DNA of 64,000 nucleotides from Methanococcoides alaskense (lineage in GTDB: Archaea > Halobacteriota > Methanosarcinia > Methanosarcinales > Methanosarcinaceae): contig NZ_JAVDQI010000010.1 of assembly GCF_031454185.1 (NCBI RefSeq), forward strand, positions 26,132-90,131, written 5' to 3'. The notes beneath the pieces are model-generated. The model had not been told where the DNA came from. It did not search any database and was given only the letters and a program-made list of their open reading frames with translations. Position numbers and translations under genes: made by a program. Below are positions 6,767-15,158 of this stretch, in pieces. Position 1 is the first letter of the stretch. Every line of letters begins with the position of its first letter.

Positions 6767-8637
6767 ATGATGGACATGTTTCCAAAACTGAAACTACAAA
6801 GGAAGAAGGAAAATCATTTGAGGTAGACATCATAGTTGAAAGCACTGATGAAAATGCTCTCACTCATCTGGATTACTCTCCAAAATCTCAGATATATGCA
6901 GGCAAGTTACTCCCTTCTGATTATTTAACAACGGATTTCGAAGGCAAAGAAACAGGTCTATTTAAAATAAAATACAATAAAAAATCAGGAAACTTCACAT
7001 CAAGAATTTCACATTCTCCATGCACAATCACAGGAATGGGTATGAATATAGATGATGGAAATAAATGGCTTGAAATTACCTTTGCTGAGAGACTACGCGA
7101 CGAATGTAAGATATTACGTATGCCACAAGTCAAGGCTCTTAGTAATGATGGTATAAAAGAGTTGATTAACAAAGGATTCATAATAACTCTGAAGTTTATT
7201 CCTGATTTAAATGAATATCTCGCTGAGTGCTTGAAGTTCAACTATGATGAATTGGACAAAATAATAGTTGCTCAAAAAAATGGATGGAAGCCTAAAACCA
7301 AAATTATTGATGAATGTTTTGTATTCGGTGATAGGGCATACACAAAGGATTCCACACACCTTGTAGAAATGGTTGAAGGAGCTGCCTTAAAAGGTTTGAC
7401 AAAAAAAGGGACCTTTGAGAACTGGATCAAAGGTATGAACGGAATTTTAAGTGAACCAATCGTCCGATTTAAAATATATGCAGCCATGTCTGCAATGATT
7501 CTTAATTTGGTCGGCGTCGATTCCTTTTTTGTAGATGACAGTGGCGAATCATCAACAGGTAAAACAACCACCTCCAGTGTAGCGTTTAGCGCTATTGGAA
7601 ATCCAAAAGATTTGAAATGGAGTGCTGATACAACAGTAGTGGGTGCAGAAAAGATGGCAGAATTGTTCTGCGACTTACCTTTTTATCTAGATGAAACAAG
7701 CGTGCAAAAAAATCAGGATATGCTCACAGCTCTTATTTACATGATATCAAACGGAAAGGGCAAGTTAAGGGGAAAGAAAGAAGGTGGCCTGCTTATAGGT
7801 GGTTCTTGGAATTCAGTTGTTCTAACGACAGGTGAAAAAGCCATCACTGATAACGATGGTTTTACAGGTCAGTTGGTTAGAGTAATCGAACTGCATTGTG
7901 ATATGAGATATCTGCCAGACGAGGTAGAATTAGCAAAGCGTACTATGCAGGATAATTATGGGCATCTTGTAGAACCATTCATAAAAAAGATTTTCGATTA
8001 CAAGGACAACATAAGGGACGAAACATTTTCAGATTTAAAGAACCAATTCACCAAAACGAATACAAGTGTCGGTGATAGACTTTCTAACACTTTCGCAGCT
8101 ATTACGACAGCAGGTGTCTTAATTGAAGAAATATTTGAAGAAATTGGAGTTGAAACTGTCGATCCATTTGCTATAACAAATAAATACTTCGAAGAAATTG
8201 TTGAAAATGCGCCTATTGAGTCGTATTCACACAGAGCATTACAAAGTGTCTACGACTGGATACAAGTCAATATTAAAAATTTTGTAGATAGTCGATCTAA
8301 TCGTCCAGACTTAAGCTTAGGTCAAAAACAGCTACACTCCGGATGGATCTCTGATGAATATATTGATCTAATTCCTTTAGAATTGAGGAGAGCAATCAGA
8401 GAATCTGGTTATAATAGTACAACTGTACAAAAAGAATGGGCTGATGAAGGTATCTTAGTTCATCGTAAGGAAAACAAAAAAGATGGTAGTGTTACAAGGA
8501 GATTTTCAACTAAAGTGAAGTATGATGGAACACAACAAGATGTTTCACGCTTGAACCTTAAAAAAGTACATGAGATATTAGGTTTGAAAAGTATGGAACC
8601 AACGTGGCCCACAATAAAAGTACCAAAAGAAGATTGA
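6763..8637 (+). CDS. DUF927 replication ATPase/helicase-like protein
   Basis: A 624-aa protein. Residues about 180-420 form a DUF927 domain, a P-loop ATPase usually found next to or fused with primases of plasmids and viruses. The Walker A is GESSTGKT (261-268), Walker B is FYLDET (about 306-311), and a sensor-like LTTGEKAITD follows. The N-terminal 170 residues lack a primase motif that I can see. The C-terminal part (about 500-600) resembles a winged helix with a basic segment (HRKENKKDGSVTRR). GGGGAGGTGA precedes the ATG. An iteron cluster lies immediately downstream, so it is the likely replication initiator or helicase. A primase partner is not visible. Confidence 0.75.
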   Translation: MNDGHVSKTETTKEEGKSFEVDIIVESTDENALTHLDYSPKSQIYAGKLLPSDYLTTDFEGKETGLFKIKYNKKSGNFTSRISHSPCTITGMGMNIDDGNKWLEITFAERLRDECKILRMPQVKALSNDGIKELINKGFIITLKFIPDLNEYLAECLKFNYDELDKIIVAQKNGWKPKTKIIDECFVFGDRAYTKDSTHLVEMVEGAALKGLTKKGTFENWIKGMNGILSEPIVRFKIYAAMSAMILNLVGVDSFFVDDSGESSTGKTTTSSVAFSAIGNPKDLKWSADTTVVGAEKMAELFCDLPFYLDETSVQKNQDMLTALIYMISNGKGKLRGKKEGGLLIGGSWNSVVLTTGEKAITDNDGFTGQLVRVIELHCDMRYLPDEVELAKRTMQDNYGHLVEPFIKKIFDYKDNIRDETFSDLKNQFTKTNTSVGDRLSNTFAAITTAGVLIEEIFEEIGVETVDPFAITNKYFEEIVENAPIESYSHRALQSVYDWIQVNIKNFVDSRSNRPDLSLGQKQLHSGWISDEYIDLIPLELRRAIRESGYNSTTVQKEWADEGILVHRKENKKDGSVTRRFSTKVKYDGTQQDVSRLNLKKVHEILGLKSMEPTWPTIKVPKED

Positions 8638-8672
8638 ATGATTGTGATTTTAAATCATACATTCAATTTTTT
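8634..8672 (+). terminator. Hairpin terminator after the DUF927 gene
   Basis: TTGAATG (8634-8640) pairs with CATTCAA (8660-8666), with an inner TGATTT/AAATCA stem, followed by six T. It begins at the stop codon. Confidence 0.7.
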
Positions 8673-8709
8673 AGATATATATCTCCAAAAATGAAATGTC
8701 TAGGGATCT

Positions 8710-9050
8710 ATACCACTTTTACACATCAAAAATTATACACATAAATGACTATACCACTTTTCTATTTTATTAATCCCACTTTAATCTGACCAGAAATTGT
8801 AGATGAAATACATTAATACCACTTATACCACCTATACCACCGAAAATAAGAAACAAATATTTTTCATCGATTGCAAAAACTAAAATTAACCTTTTTTTAT
8901 ATTTTATTATCTTTTTAGTGGTATAAGTGGTATTAGTGGGATAATTAAACATCGTTATTTCATTTTTTGATTTCAAAACAGTGGTATATTTCCAGAAAAA
9001 GTGGTATAATTTTGAAAATGATTTATTCTTGTTGCAATCATTAGTGGTAT
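8710..9050. other. Candidate replication origin: twelve 9-bp iterons in mirror arrangement
   Basis: The motif ATACCACTT (variants ending CCT or CCG, and one ATCCCACTT) occurs at 8710, 8751, 8773, 8816, 8825 and 8834 on the plus strand. Its reverse complement AAGTGGTAT (with variants) occurs at 8917, 8925, 8934, 8979, 8999 and 9042. In each half three copies are immediately adjacent, and the two halves face each other around an AT-rich centre near 8880. This follows the replication ATPase gene, as iterons often do. No coding region fits here. The rest of 8673-9585 is AT-rich DNA in which I see nothing else. Confidence 0.75.
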
Positions 9051-9585
9051 ACTTGAATCCGTATTATTTGTTCAGTTTCAAGAAGTTGTGATATTTACGA
9101 ATATTATTGAGTAATCACTTTGATCGATATCTTACCTATTAATTTTAGTTCAAAGCAATTTAGAGCAGTTTTAAGAGCATTTTGGGTTAAAAGGGTACAT
9201 TTATTGCCTTCTAAATGATCTCTTGACTATGGGGTAATATGCCACCAATTTTTTGATTCCAGGCGTTGACTACTATTTTAATTAGAAAATTAGAGTTTTA
9301 CTATCTTGTAATCTCGTATATTTTGTATACTTAATACACTTGTTAGATCTATTATGATTGAATCACCTAGTATATTTCATAGACAACATTCCTCTACTTT
9401 TAAGTGAAAATTAATATTATGATTATTACTACTAGATTTCTAAAGAACATTGTTACTTCTATTATTTATTGAGATTTTACAAAACATATCAATAAACTCT
9501 TGAGGGATCCTGTTGCTTTTTCTCGGAATTAACCATATGAAATATTGAGAATGTTTATATAATTTCAAAACAATTTAAATATGAG

Positions 9586-9606
9586 GGTTAACAGTTAGTG
9601 TTAACC
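9586..9606. promoter_or_regulatory. Palindromic operator before the coiled-coil winged-helix gene
   Basis: Perfect arms GGTTAACA and TGTTAACC with a 5-nt spacer lie 33 bp before the start at 9639 and just after a TATA-like TTTATATAA (about 9554). The position fits repression by the winged-helix protein that follows. Confidence 0.6.
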
Positions 9607-9638
9607 TATCAAATCTAAAAGGTGATAATATCAAGAAA

Positions 9639-10592
9639 ATGAAAGATTGTCAATTGAAAGGATTAATTTTGAAATCAATACTAACAGGAAATAACACTAG
9701 TAGAGCTATCTTCGAATCAATTCCATATGAAAATTATCAGTCATTCAAGGTTGAACTTGTAAATCTGCGAAAGCGAGGATACATCATTAAAAAAGGACAA
9801 AAACAGCCATTTCATTATCAATTAACGTCTCCAAAAGGCATAGAACACGCTAAAAATCCAAATATCAATAAAGAAAAGTTCGATGCATTAGTAATGAGTC
9901 AAGCAAACCCGATTGCAGTTGAAATGGTGGATGTAATTCTCAATAATAAAGAATTGTTTAACCAAGCTGTTGATAACAAAATACGTAGCAAAGGATTATT
10001 TGAAGGTGGAATTGCTGTAGTTCAGGAGGCTCATTCAAAGCCAAGTAACTTTGTTTCAAGTAACGATAAAAATTACGAAGGCCAGGATAGTTCCGAAGAA
10101 GTCAAAAAATTAAGAAAATTGCTTGGTGAAAAAGATAAGAGAATTTCTGATTTAGAAATTGAGTTGATGGATATACAAAAGCCTGTTGTTACAATGCAAC
10201 TAAAGCAAGAATCTGCATCTGAAGGTAATCAATCAAAACGTAAATCGCAACAATTACTTAAAAGTGAAAATAACCATAAGAAACTTGCTGAATCTCGCTA
10301 TAAGCTATGCAAACGCTTCTATGATAGCAAAGTGTATCTGACCGGTGATTTTTTCAGAAAATATCAAAATATGTTACCGATTTTGCTGAGTGGAAAAACA
10401 CTATTTAACAGGGGCAGTGTTGAGATCTTGAGTCATGCTGAATTTAAACGTGAGCAAGAGAGAAAACATGCAAAGGCACCATTAAAAGATAAAGATATAT
10501 TGAGATATCATTTTAAAATTACTAAATTAGGGAAGAATAGTATCACTGTCGAGAGTGACAAAATGTTGAAACCAAAAGTGATGATATTTTGA
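9639..10592 (+). CDS. Winged-helix protein with central coiled coil
   Basis: A 317-aa protein of no named family. Residues 1-75 form a winged helix (LILKSILTGNNTSRAIFESI... LRKRGYIIKKGQ...YQLT). Residues about 150-185 are a heptad-rich coiled coil, followed by a basic Lys/Gln-rich linker and a C-terminal basic domain. GGTGAT is 13 nt before the ATG, farther than usual; an in-frame ATC three codons upstream sits at better spacing, so the exact start is uncertain. A palindrome lies between promoter and gene, suggesting autoregulation. It lies next to the iterons and may be a partition or replication-control protein, which is inference. Confidence 0.6.
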   Translation: MKDCQLKGLILKSILTGNNTSRAIFESIPYENYQSFKVELVNLRKRGYIIKKGQKQPFHYQLTSPKGIEHAKNPNINKEKFDALVMSQANPIAVEMVDVILNNKELFNQAVDNKIRSKGLFEGGIAVVQEAHSKPSNFVSSNDKNYEGQDSSEEVKKLRKLLGEKDKRISDLEIELMDIQKPVVTMQLKQESASEGNQSKRKSQQLLKSENNHKKLAESRYKLCKRFYDSKVYLTGDFFRKYQNMLPILLSGKTLFNRGSVEILSHAEFKREQERKHAKAPLKDKDILRYHFKITKLGKNSITVESDKMLKPKVMIF

Positions 10593-10726
10593 CAATTAAG
10601 AATTATATGAAAATATTTGGCATTCTGGTTTTTGTGTCAATTAATAGTGTTGTTGTAGCCAAAAAAATAAAATAAAATTCTGGTTTTTTGTGGCTTTGGG
10701 GATTGATTCAGTAACCCTTTAGTAAG

Positions 10727-11512
10727 TCACATAATTATGCACGCTTCAACAAATACTATTCCTAAAGGGGTAAGACTATAATACCCCCTCGGAACCATAA
10801 GATTAAGGTCACCAAAATCATCAAAATCATCAATAGTCTCGAAAGCAGAAAGTGCATCTTCTAAGGAAGAATCATTTAAGCATTGGACTCTAAGCAAATT
10901 ATGAATAGAAACATCTAATAATTCGCCTGTGCAGCCCAATTTATGTTTAATAACTACTTTGCTCATGAAATAAGATTGCATACGTTCTTTACGAACAACA
11001 TAATCAGTTTCATTGTCAAAAACATCATCATCTTCAGCAAAATTCCTTGATGGTATAGAGGAATACTTTGATGCACCGCGATAAACAAGACTCAAAATTT
11101 GAGCATCTAAAGATGAAAGACTTTTTATCATTTCAATGAAAGCATATCTGATTTCAAAATCAAAATTTGCATCCATACTATTCGCAATAAGTCTACACCA
11201 AATATCCTGCAAATCATCATCCTCTTCCAGACCTGCATTCATAATCATGGGAATTGCAAATTTAGGAGAAATCGGTCTTACTGGAGGAAAGCCTTTTTTT
11301 TCATGATACTGATTTACTATTTCCACCATCCTAGTGCGTCTTTCCCATTGGATGAAATCAATTTGATCTCCTACAATACCATAGGCATCTTTGGCAGGAG
11401 TTCCAAAAATCTTCGAGAGAAAACCACCAAATTGACCAACGACATCAAGCGATTTTGTAGCCAATTTAGCAACTTCACCAGCAGTTTTAACTGTTTCATC
11501 GTATGAGTCCAT
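10727..11512 (-). CDS. Abi-alpha/DUF4393-like protein
   Basis: A 261-aa protein. It has an N-terminal helix with Gly (GQFGGFLSKIFGTPAKDAYGIVGDQI), then WERRTRMVEIVNQYHEKKGFPPVRPISPKFAIPMIMNAGLEEDDDLQDIWCRLIANSMD. That pattern (PP...SPK...PL.EAA..ED...LQ..WA.LLANA.D) is how I recognise DUF4393, now called Abi-alpha, a family linked to abortive phage infection. The gene stands alone on the minus strand between replication and defence regions. The defence role is family-based; here only position supports it. Confidence 0.6.
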   Translation of the reverse strand: MDSYDETVKTAGEVAKLATKSLDVVGQFGGFLSKIFGTPAKDAYGIVGDQIDFIQWERRTRMVEIVNQYHEKKGFPPVRPISPKFAIPMIMNAGLEEDDDLQDIWCRLIANSMDANFDFEIRYAFIEMIKSLSSLDAQILSLVYRGASKYSSIPSRNFAEDDDVFDNETDYVVRKERMQSYFMSKVVIKHKLGCTGELLDVSIHNLLRVQCLNDSSLEDALSAFETIDDFDDFGDLNLMVPRGYYSLTPLGIVFVEACIIM

Positions 11513-11818
11513 GAATACAATTTGAAGATTTGATTATACTTAACAATATCTTTAATCACGCAAACGGGATTCAGGAACCAACAGCTTTCACTGCATCGAA
11601 CACTAGGAAGATTAACCTGGTCAAATCGTTTCTTTATTCATTTATCTAGCTTCAACTGAACAAACAGCTCCTATTTGTTCCCGGAACACCAGAAATATTC
11701 CTTTTTCCCATCCTTTTTCTATTTATTAAGCTTCAGCTTTTTAATATTACAAACAAAATATATATATGCATTCAGAAATATATAATCTTCTTGAAAATAA
11801 AAAAAGAGTTGATTTAAA

Positions 11819-12457
11819 ATGAAAAATAATACTATAAAAAAAGCTGGGCTTTACATTCGAACTTCAACAGACAATCAACAGGATTCGATACATTTGCAAA
11901 GACAAGAACTCCGAAATTATTGTCACTCAAAAGGTTGGGTTGTTCATGAGGAATATATCGATTTTGGATTTTCAGGTAAAGACACTGAGAGACCTGCCTT
12001 TCAGAATATAATGCAAGATGCAGAGGATGGCAAATTCCAAATTCTGCTTGTAACAAAGATTGACCGATTTGCTAGGTCCATAATCGATTGTCTCGTCAGT
12101 GTTGAAAAGCTTGAGTCATATTGTGTATCCTTTGCAGCAACAAGCCAGCCAATTGATACATCTTCTGCAATGGGAAAGTTGACATTACAGATAATGGCTT
12201 CATTTGCGGAATTTGAAAGATCCATCATTAATGAAAGAATGACAGCTGGGCGAAGAGCTGCGGAACAAAGAGGGGTTATTTGTCACAGACCAAAGAAAGA
12301 AATTCCTAGTAAGAAACTCGAAGAGCTTATCGAAAAAGGTTTATCAGCAAATGCATGTGGGAAATATTTTGGGGTCACTGCATCAACTATTACAAATAGA
12401 TTGATAAATTATGGGTATGTATACGAAAATGGAGAGTGGAAAAAGGAAGAACATTAA
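11819..12457 (+). CDS. Serine recombinase (resolvase/invertase family)
   Basis: A 212-aa protein of normal resolvase length. The catalytic domain starts AGLYIRTSTDNQ with the nucleophile Ser 16. It continues with the HLQRQEL, FSGKDTERPAFQNIM and TKIDRFARS motifs and the E-helix region MGKLTLQIMASFAEFERSIINERM. The C-terminal 45 residues hold a helix-turn-helix (LSANACGKYFGVTASTITNRL). It is complete and should be active. It could resolve element multimers or invert DNA. No paired crossover site was found nearby. Confidence 0.88.
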   Translation: MKNNTIKKAGLYIRTSTDNQQDSIHLQRQELRNYCHSKGWVVHEEYIDFGFSGKDTERPAFQNIMQDAEDGKFQILLVTKIDRFARSIIDCLVSVEKLESYCVSFAATSQPIDTSSAMGKLTLQIMASFAEFERSIINERMTAGRRAAEQRGVICHRPKKEIPSKKLEELIEKGLSANACGKYFGVTASTITNRLINYGYVYENGEWKKEEH

Positions 12458-12536
12458 TTATTAAATTATTGTTTTATGACAAATATTTTAATAATTGTTA
12501 AGACCCATTATTTGTTTCCCTTTTTTATCATATTTC

Positions 12537-12600
12537 GGCTTTGTGGAAATCCTAGTACTATAGTTTAATTGTTGTAACCATAAAGGATTTCTACAAAACC
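12537..12600. repeat. 64-bp MITE-like unit with 17-bp inverted ends
   Basis: The left end GGCTTTGTGGAAATCCT and right end AGGATTTCTACAAAACC are inverted copies with two mismatches, around a 30-bp core. The same end sequence occurs alone at 1962, outside the element. It looks like a minimal non-coding insertion or two IS ends. Confidence 0.5.
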
Positions 12601-12639
12601 ATTTTTTCATAAACTAAAGACAATTTAACATTAAATTGA

Positions 12640-13521
12640 TTAAAGTTTCTTGTTTAGCTCTGCAAGGCTTCTTTTGTAATAGGTTATATCCTCATTTACT
12701 TTGTCTACAATTTCATCATATAATTTGCTAATCTTCTCTTTATTTTGTACTATATGGTGCATTAAGTACTGTTCATCTTCTGGAATCAACAATATTGTAC
12801 GGCTAAACATTAGATTTCCGATCATTCTATCGTCAGTTTCTCTTGAAATTTGACTAGTCAACATCTGATGGTGTCTTCTTTTTAAAATAGCTGAATTCGG
12901 TTCAAAATAAGATAGGAAATCTTCTAATTTTAAATTTAAATCATCTGAAGCTAAATGTGAAAATTTATTTATTTTAGCTAAATTTGCTTTGATTTTTAAA
13001 ATATCAGTGGATTCTAATGTTATATAGGTTGAATTACTATCGTAGTTTATTTTGAAATCATTATTTAAAACATGTTTTAGGGGATAATACATGTTTTCAA
13101 GTTTTTTTTCTATATTGCCCATTTGTTGTATTACAGATGTTTGTTTAATGCTATGTTCCGACTGTTGAATTGCACGATAAGTATAAGTTACATACAAAAA
13201 AGTAGCAGCTGCAATAAACGCATTAATATATACACTTAAAGATCCAGATGTATCTAACGGATCCACTGTGTACATTTTATTTAATATCGATGTCAGTATT
13301 ACTACTATTAATGCTACAAATGTTGCAAAAATAGTTATGATAACTCCATTTGCAATTTTGTATGAGAATTCTTTATTTCTTTTAATAAAATCATTCATTT
13401 TTGAAACCCCATAAGATAATGCAGGCCATAGCAAACAGATGCATGAAATATATGCAATAAACCAAAAAATAAAGATTACTACTAAAAGACCAATTGAATA
13501 GTATAAGGTTATAATATTTAT
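12640..13521 (-). CDS. Membrane-anchored helical protein, unknown
   Basis: Three predicted membrane helices are followed by a soluble charged helical C-terminal part of about 180 residues (HSIKQTSVIQQMGNIEKKLENM...). From the usual TTG start at 13434 it would have only two helices and no ribosome binding site. The frame is open 29 codons further, encodes another helix (IGLLVVIFIFWFIAYI), and reaches an AUA codon at 13519-13521 placed 8 nt after AAAGGAG. I therefore give 13521 as the probable start (293 aa), with an unusual initiation codon. No family is recognised. Its position next to the defence region makes an accessory defence role possible, without direct evidence. Confidence 0.55.
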   Translation of the reverse strand: MNIITLYYSIGLLVVIFIFWFIAYISCICLLWPALSYGVSKMNDFIKRNKEFSYKIANGVIITIFATFVALIVVILTSILNKMYTVDPLDTSGSLSVYINAFIAAATFLYVTYTYRAIQQSEHSIKQTSVIQQMGNIEKKLENMYYPLKHVLNNDFKINYDSNSTYITLESTDILKIKANLAKINKFSHLASDDLNLKLEDFLSYFEPNSAILKRRHHQMLTSQISRETDDRMIGNLMFSRTILLIPEDEQYLMHHIVQNKEKISKLYDEIVDKVNEDITYYKRSLAELNKKL

Positions 13522-13623
13522 TGTGAGATCTCCTTTATTGACTTTTATTTTTTATATGGACTGTTAGCATAAACTATTCATGATAATTTACAATTTTCTA
13601 TATATACTTTAATATACGTTAAA

Positions 13624-13923
13624 TTGCCACACAAAAATTATAATAATAAAATAGCATTCATCAATTTCTACTATCAAAAAACAGGTGGTCTTGTCACCAC
13701 TTTCTTTGAGCTTGATTATGTTACCTCTGAACCCTACTTTGTTCATATCTTGGACGACAAACTCACACTTGGTGAATTAATGCAGTTAACCTACAAGACC
13801 ACCCAAGTATCATATTTTACCGTAGAGAACCAAAACGGTGACGAGGTCCACCGCTCACTCGTAAATTCTACAGATGCCATGGACTATTTAAACTTATGTA
13901 GAGGACATGGCGAATTAGTATAA
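13624..13923 (+). CDS. Hypothetical protein, possibly truncated at its start
   Basis: A 99-aa ORF beginning at TTG (LPHKNYNNKIAFINFYYQKTGG...). It has no ATG start and no clear ribosome binding site. The sequence looks protein-like, with mixed alpha/beta character (FFELDYVTSEPYFVHILDDKLTLGELMQL). No family is recognised. It may be the end of a longer gene whose front decayed, like the DNA that follows it. Confidence 0.4.
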   Translation: MPHKNYNNKIAFINFYYQKTGGLVTTFFELDYVTSEPYFVHILDDKLTLGELMQLTYKTTQVSYFTVENQNGDEVHRSLVNSTDAMDYLNLCRGHGELV

Positions 13924-15158
13924 AAAGGTATAAAGCATAAAAGAACACCTGCTGAAAAATGCGGAATTGTTGAAAATAATTGGACATAGAGGAAACTATT
14001 GATTTTTAAGTGTTACAAAACATCAACAATTTAATACTGGACTACAGAAGTCCTAATGCCTTCTTAATATTCTAAGCATGGATTTGAAAAACAAAAGATC
14101 CAAAAGTCTGCAATGATTATAGCTTCAGATTTCTTACTTTTTGATTTTGAATAAATTTACTTCTCTATGTATGGTACTGAAGATACCAACCATGTAAACA
14201 TGATTTGGCTGATGAAGTGAAAGACGTTTTAAGAATTTAAATTGGAAATGAGCGAAGTGTTTGGAATATGATAGAGGTTCTGTAACAAAGCGGTAAGAAT
14301 ATCAAATCAAGTGAATCTTGAGGAGATGCTCGGATCTTTCCATATAGTCTGAGAAAAAGAGTTTGCACAACACTGCCAGAATCAAAATTAAGGTAACGTT
14401 TGCTCAGTTGGTTCCACATGCGAACTTTGTTTTTCAGAGATCTTTGTCATCAATGTTATGGAAGCAAAATCTACCCGCTTTGCTTCGATGTTAGAGTGAA
14501 TGCGGAGCAGTCTATAATACTACGAATAGGAACAATTTGTAGAATCCTTTAGACTGTGCCTTCGAAGACATGTGTGAATGCTCTTCTAAGTGAAAGGAAG
14601 TCCTCAAGCCTGAAGCAAAGGTCGTAATTGTCATTGGAGACGCAACGTAAATAAGGAGCCTGTGGCAATCGGAACTTATAGATAATCCACAATTCAGACA
14701 ACCTTTCAAAAGATTATACTATAAATTATTATTACCTGCATTATATCTAGTTGGTTTGATCTTAATGATTCTATCCCTCTCATCAAATACCACGTTGGCA
14801 ACTTTACTTAGTATAATTATAATAGGGATTTTCATAATAGATGATATTGCTGTTTATAACAATGCAAGAATCTTAACAGTACCACAAAATCAGAAGATAT
14901 AAATATTCATAGAATATACTGATTAAATATTATTATAATCGAATTGGAAAAACAAATAAGGTGGTAGAATTTAAATATAGGATACTGATGCTAGAGAGAA
15001 ACATAAATAATTGTTGATGTGTACCAAGGGAATATAAATGACAAAGAGATTAAGTTGATTGTTAGCCATATTTTGGTGGTACTACACTAAAATAAAAGGT
15101 ACTATAAGAAAGATAACTATTGAATATACATATAAATATGAATCAACAGGAGATTACC
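13924..15158. other. Decayed region without intact genes
   Basis: All six frames are frequently interrupted. The only protein-like trace is a membrane-protein tail at 14652-14902 (separate entry). No transposase or terminal repeats were recognised. The last 200 bp probably hold the promoter of the defence operon; a short TATA-like AAATATAGG lies near 14975. Confidence 0.5.
14652..14902 (+). pseudogene. C-terminal fragment of a membrane protein
   Basis: An open frame of about 82 codons with no proper start, reading RSLWQSELIDNPQFRQPFKRLYYK and then two hydrophobic helices (LLLPALYLVGLILMILSL and LLSIIIIGIFIIDDIAV), ends at a TAA. It looks like the end of a deleted integral membrane gene. The family is unknown. 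Confidence 0.35.

Noticed and set aside
8770..8976. 68-codon minus-strand ORF within the iterons
   Set aside because: It consists of translated iteron repeats and has no ribosome binding site.
14237..14709. Two minus-strand ORFs in the decayed region
   Set aside because: No start signals, no protein-like pattern, and both are short in a stretch where all frames break often.
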